Assembly: GCA_013298845.1 (NCBI GenBank)
Contig: JAAFJN010000001.1
Span: forward strand, 434,001-498,000
Reading direction: 5' to 3'
Length of the DNA stretch: 64,000 bases
Source: Chitinophagales bacterium
Lineage (GTDB): Bacteria; Bacteroidota; Bacteroidia; Chitinophagales; Saprospiraceae
Position 1 is the stretch's first letter; the number at the start of each line of letters is the position of its first letter. Position numbers and translations under genes: made by a program. Under the pieces are notes generated by a model. That model was not told where the DNA came from. It made no database searches and saw only the letters and a program-made list of their open reading frames with translations. Shown in pieces: positions 61,082 through 64,000 of the stretch.

Positions 61082-62074
61082 TTAACAAGACCAACACAAA
61101 TCACTGTCGGCGTTTTTTACCCGTTCAATGCCAACGGTTTTGGCCCAATTGGCAATCTCCCCGGTGCTGTTCCAAAAATCAAAATGAGGTTCAAAATCCA
61201 TCATTTCACGGATTTTTTGGGTGTTTAACATTGAGTCCGCCGAAACAGCCGCCAACGACTGCGGGGTAAACTGCCGCGCTAAACCCAAGGTGTACAATAC
61301 CCGCGCCACTGCCCGCAGCGGACCCAATGGCAACGGCAAAAAATCGAGCGGTTGACCGTAAATATCCGACAAAAGACGGTGCACTACGGCGTTCATGGCG
61401 TACGGTTGTGCGTCGGCCACGTTAAAAATCCAAGTGCCGGGTTGGTGGTGTTGCTCGCAGGCCGTAACCGCCTGACACAAATTACCCACGTGGGTGAGGG
61501 AACTTTGCACGGCCATCGAACCCGGCGAAACAATCCGCCCGCCGCGCACCAACCGCATCAGACGGGGCAATAACACCCGGTCGCCGGGGCCATAAATCGC
61601 CCGGGGCCGCAAAATATACAACGAACGCCCCGTCCAGTCCTGCTCCAGTAACCACTGCTCCGCCAGGTATTTGGACCGCCCGTACGGCGACAATAAACTG
61701 GTTTCAATGGGTTCATCCTCCGTGTGCATCGCCCGGCGCGGGTCGTACACCGAAGACGACGAAATATACACAAAACAAGGGCTGTTGCGGGTGGCTTCGT
61801 ACACGTGGCGGGTGCCGTCCAAATTGGCGCGGGCGAGGTCCGTCCACGCGGCGGCATCGGAGGCGAGGGCGGCGGCGTGCACCACCACTTCCGCCGATAT
61901 TGGCGCGAGGGGCCGGGTAAGATCCGCCCGGTGGTATTGGGCCACGTCGAGCAGGCGCGACGGCGCGGTCGAACGGCTGGTGGCCAGTACCGGGTGCCCC
62001 AAGGCCGCAAAATGCCGCACCATTGCCGCGCCCACAAAACCCGTTGCGCCGGTGATAAAAATACTTTTGCTCAT
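61082..62074 (-). CDS. NAD(P)-dependent epimerase/dehydrogenase, OleD-like
   Basis: 330 residues. Extended short-chain dehydrogenase: GATGFVGAAMVRHF (Rossmann G-x-x-G-x-x-G near 8), catalytic Ser in FVYISSSSVYD (near 108), and Tyr/Lys in SPYGRSKYLAEQ (near 135). It is closest in pattern to 3-beta-hydroxysteroid dehydrogenase/epimerase proteins. Position in the trio (last, 3 bp after the ligase gene) equals that of oleD, which reduces the ketone made by OleA to a beta-hydroxy acid. Other reading: a sugar epimerase; the company of a ketoacyl synthase and an acyl ligase makes a lipid role more likely. Confidence 0.8.
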   Translation of the reverse strand: MSKSIFITGATGFVGAAMVRHFAALGHPVLATSRSTAPSRLLDVAQYHRADLTRPLAPISAEVVVHAAALASDAAAWTDLARANLDGTRHVYEATRNSPCFVYISSSSVYDPRRAMHTEDEPIETSLLSPYGRSKYLAEQWLLEQDWTGRSLYILRPRAIYGPGDRVLLPRLMRLVRGGRIVSPGSMAVQSSLTHVGNLCQAVTACEQHHQPGTWIFNVADAQPYAMNAVVHRLLSDIYGQPLDFLPLPLGPLRAVARVLYTLGLARQFTPQSLAAVSADSMLNTQKIREMMDFEPHFDFWNSTGEIANWAKTVGIERVKNADSDLCWSC

Positions 62075-62077
62075 GGG

Positions 62078-63604
62078 CTAACGGTTTAAATGTTCCTGTA
62101 AACGTTGGCGCAGCGCATTTTTATCCACTTTTTGCTGGCGACCGCCCCGGGGCAGGGTTTCAAAAAAGATCAGATCGGGCAAGGCTTCCCCGTCAATGGA
62201 AAAATCGCCGTTTTCTAATTGTTTCCGAAATGCCGCCGGGGCAAGTTGGGTGTGGGTTTCGACAAAAAGTGCCACCACTTCGTCGTGTTGTTGTTCGTCA
62301 AATACGCCCACAAACGCCGATTCTACCACGCCGGGAATGCGATTAATGGTCGGTTCGTACAAACCCGGGTACAGGTTAAAGTTTCGGCGGATAATCATGT
62401 CTTTTTTGCGGCCCGTGAGCACAATACGTCCTTTTGCGTCCAAAAAGCCCAAATCACCGCTGGCGTGCCAGGCATCGCGGGCGCTCAGGTGCAGGTATCG
62501 TGCGTAGGTCTGCGGGGAGCGTAGGAGAATTTCGCCGTCGGGGGCAATTTGTAGTTCGACGCCGGGAACGGGTTGGCCCAAAATATCCCCCGCGTCGGTG
62601 GGCAAAGTGGCTTTTTCCCGGCCATCTATGGTGGCAACAACTAAGTTTTCGGTCATGCCGTACAAACACGTTAATTGAACATGATGGGGCAAAACGCGGA
62701 TAAAACGTTCCAAAAAAGAGCGGTAAACCGGCGCTGATCCCATAAAACAGTGTTGCAAACAAGCGGGCAATACTTCGTTCCGTTGCTCCGCCCGGATGAT
62801 CAGGGGCAAATAATCGGACGGCGGACCAAACAAGGTCGTGATTTGGTGTTGTTCGATAAACTGAATTTTCGCTTCGGGCGAAAGGTGCGGGCTCCACAGG
62901 TGGACGGTCACCCCGGCGTTGAGGCCAATGAGCGCGAATTGCGGTAAATGTGTGGCCAAAGCGCGGTTTTTGCCTTGGCCCAACAAATCGGCAATTTGCC
63001 GCACCGAAACGCCCAACGCACCCACCTGGTGCACCACGCCTTTTGGCAAAGCCGTGGACCCGGAGGTGTAGGTAATTAAAAATTCATCGGTATCGGATAA
63101 GCCCTCTTCTTCGTTAAGGCCCGTTTCCGCTTGCAGGATTTTCCGGAAAGGCGTGTGTTTTTGGACAATGGGCAACCAATTTCCCGTGGCGATGGTGCGC
63201 AATTGCGGCGAATAAGGGAAATAAATGCCTTTTTTCGACCACCAAAAATACAAAAAACGGATAATCGGGTGCTCTTGGAGCAGCAAAAGGCGGTAATCCA
63301 CAAAAGCCCATTGCGCGTTGAGTTGCCGGAGTTTTTCGCGGTAATTATCGCGGCCCATTTCGGGATCAACGATGGCCAATTGTAGCCCACAGCGCATGGC
63401 GGCGTAGGTCAGGCACACAAAATTCGCGTCGGGAGCGGCGGCGACCACGGCAATATCGCCCTTCCGAACGCCCAAAGCGCGCAAACCGGCCGCCATCCGG
63501 GCCGAAGTTTCCAGCACATCACCCACTAAAAGCGTGCGTTGGGATTCCACCATCGCCGGGGTATCGGCGGGGCGCTCGTGTAATAATTGCAATAAAGTAT
63601 TCAT
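62078..63604 (-). CDS. AMP-dependent acyl ligase, OleC-like
   Basis: 508 residues. Acyl-adenylate motifs: TYTSGSTALPKGVVHQ (P-loop, near 175), a lost or variant A5 as YGMTENLVVA (near 315), GDLGFLDAKGRIVLTGRKKDMII (near 392-414), and the terminal Lys in GGRQQKVDKNALRQ (near 492). OleC enzymes turn beta-hydroxy acids into beta-lactones; ordinary fatty-acid ligases make acyl-CoA or acyl-AMP. It sits between the KAS III gene (16 bp) and the dehydrogenase gene (3 bp), all on one strand. No carrier protein is present in the window. Confidence 0.85.
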   Translation of the reverse strand: MNTLLQLLHERPADTPAMVESQRTLLVGDVLETSARMAAGLRALGVRKGDIAVVAAAPDANFVCLTYAAMRCGLQLAIVDPEMGRDNYREKLRQLNAQWAFVDYRLLLLQEHPIIRFLYFWWSKKGIYFPYSPQLRTIATGNWLPIVQKHTPFRKILQAETGLNEEEGLSDTDEFLITYTSGSTALPKGVVHQVGALGVSVRQIADLLGQGKNRALATHLPQFALIGLNAGVTVHLWSPHLSPEAKIQFIEQHQITTLFGPPSDYLPLIIRAEQRNEVLPACLQHCFMGSAPVYRSFLERFIRVLPHHVQLTCLYGMTENLVVATIDGREKATLPTDAGDILGQPVPGVELQIAPDGEILLRSPQTYARYLHLSARDAWHASGDLGFLDAKGRIVLTGRKKDMIIRRNFNLYPGLYEPTINRIPGVVESAFVGVFDEQQHDEVVALFVETHTQLAPAAFRKQLENGDFSIDGEALPDLIFFETLPRGGRQQKVDKNALRQRLQEHLNR

Positions 63605-63620
63605 AAAAGAAGGCAGAGGG

Positions 63621-64000
63621 TTACCAGATCATGAGTTGGACGGAAGCACTAACCCCGGCGGCCAAACCCAACCAGGCGACTTTATCCCCTTTTTTGACTT
63701 CGCCCCGCGAGAGGCGGCGGTGCATGGCCAACGGAATGGACGCGGCGGCGGTATTGCCGTAGTGTTGAAAGGTTTCTTCCAAAACATTGGGCCGCAGGTG
63801 CGTTAAATCGCTGATGAGCCGGTTGGTGCTGCCCGATACCTGGTGGGTGAAAAAGTGTTGAATATCATCGGGATTCCACCCGGCTTCGGTGGCGCACTGG
63901 TGAAAAAACGCGGTGCCATTTTGGGCCAATACCTGTTTTAATTCCACCGTTTGGCCTTCAAAATAGGTTTTTTCCATATCGCGCGGATACATGGAACCGC
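63621..64000 (-). CDS. 3-oxoacyl-[ACP] synthase III-like (OleA-like) enzyme, C-terminal part
   Basis: Open to the window edge; about 126 C-terminal residues are visible. The two thiolase-fold catalytic residues of the second half are seen: His in FFTHQVSGSTNRLI and Asn in YGNTAAASIP. The catalytic Cys lies outside. The HQVSGST form differs from FabH, which has HQAN-x-R-I, and is closer to OleA-type and other specialised KAS III enzymes. With the ligase and dehydrogenase downstream it suggests condensation of two acyl chains or acyl-CoA with malonyl-type units. Confidence 0.75.
   Translation of the reverse strand, partial: GSMYPRDMEKTYFEGQTVELKQVLAQNGTAFFHQCATEAGWNPDDIQHFFTHQVSGSTNRLISDLTHLRPNVLEETFQHYGNTAAASIPLAMHRRLSRGEVKKGDKVAWLGLAAGVSASVQLMIW

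Overview
The window is a chromosomal segment of a Bacteroidota bacterium, most probably of the Saprospiraceae/Chitinophagia-like branch (inference from gene content, not from a marker gene). The evidence is a SusC/SusD outer-membrane pair, proteins with C-terminal type IX secretion (T9SS) sorting domains, Bacteroidota-specific families (BT_3928-like, DUF1599, DUF6263-like), many small Cys-lipoproteins, almost no Shine-Dalgarno sequences, and repeated copies of the Bacteroidota promoter element TAnnTTTG just before genes. Most genes look moderately GC-rich (near 50% by eye). No rRNA, tRNA, CRISPR array, transposase or phage gene was recognised.

Layout. 1-8911: nutrient-uptake island (partial SusC, SusD, a 13-repeat FG-GAP/VCBS lipoprotein, and on the other strand a vanadium-haloperoxidase-family protein whose metal-site residues are changed). 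8950-14715: nucleoside import and salvage (nupC, udk), a PorV/PorQ-like outer membrane protein, an RDD membrane protein, a duplicated DUF1599 protein and a DoxX-like membrane protein. 14912-22782: esterase, a MerR-type regulator with a degenerate cobalamin domain, then a minus-strand run (lipA, LOG-family protein, LptF/G-type permease, gabD, secreted 'asparagine synthetase B'-like protein). 22998-27311: Rid-family protein, two lipoproteins, and two AT-rich secreted proteins separated by dispersed repeats. 27427-39837: housekeeping (aroB, DEAD-box helicase, tail-specific protease, Lgt-like enzyme, S4 RNA-binding protein, methyltransferase/GNAT/hydrolase operon, gcvT). 40041-45862: a secreted subtilisin with T9SS domain, a cold-shock protein with a long leader, and a second T9SS cargo protein. 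46169-53093: tiny lipoprotein, fused aspartokinase-homoserine dehydrogenase, P-loop kinase, DUF2461, mazG, nhaD, outer-membrane lipoprotein. 53218-61075: di-haem peroxidase, a trypsin-like protease fused to a zinc ribbon and a YbjN-like domain, SH3 protein, dprA, sugar-phosphate transferase, lipoprotein, acyltransferase-like membrane protein. 61082-64000: a minus-strand trio of ketoacyl synthase III, acyl-CoA/AMP ligase and NAD-dependent dehydrogenase, arranged like oleA-oleC-oleD of long-chain olefin biosynthesis; it runs off the window edge.

The most unusual material is partly non-coding. Four repeat families sit between genes: a 300-bp element in two copies, a 48-bp hairpin element in three copies, degenerate GTCTAAnGTCT arrays that abut the stop codons of three minus-strand genes, and a nested palindrome of about 190 bp. 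Other points of interest are the ole-like cluster, three proteins that have lost residues considered catalytic or ligand-binding (haloperoxidase, cobalamin sensor, Rid protein), a perfect terminator-like hairpin inside mazG, and several near-leaderless promoters.
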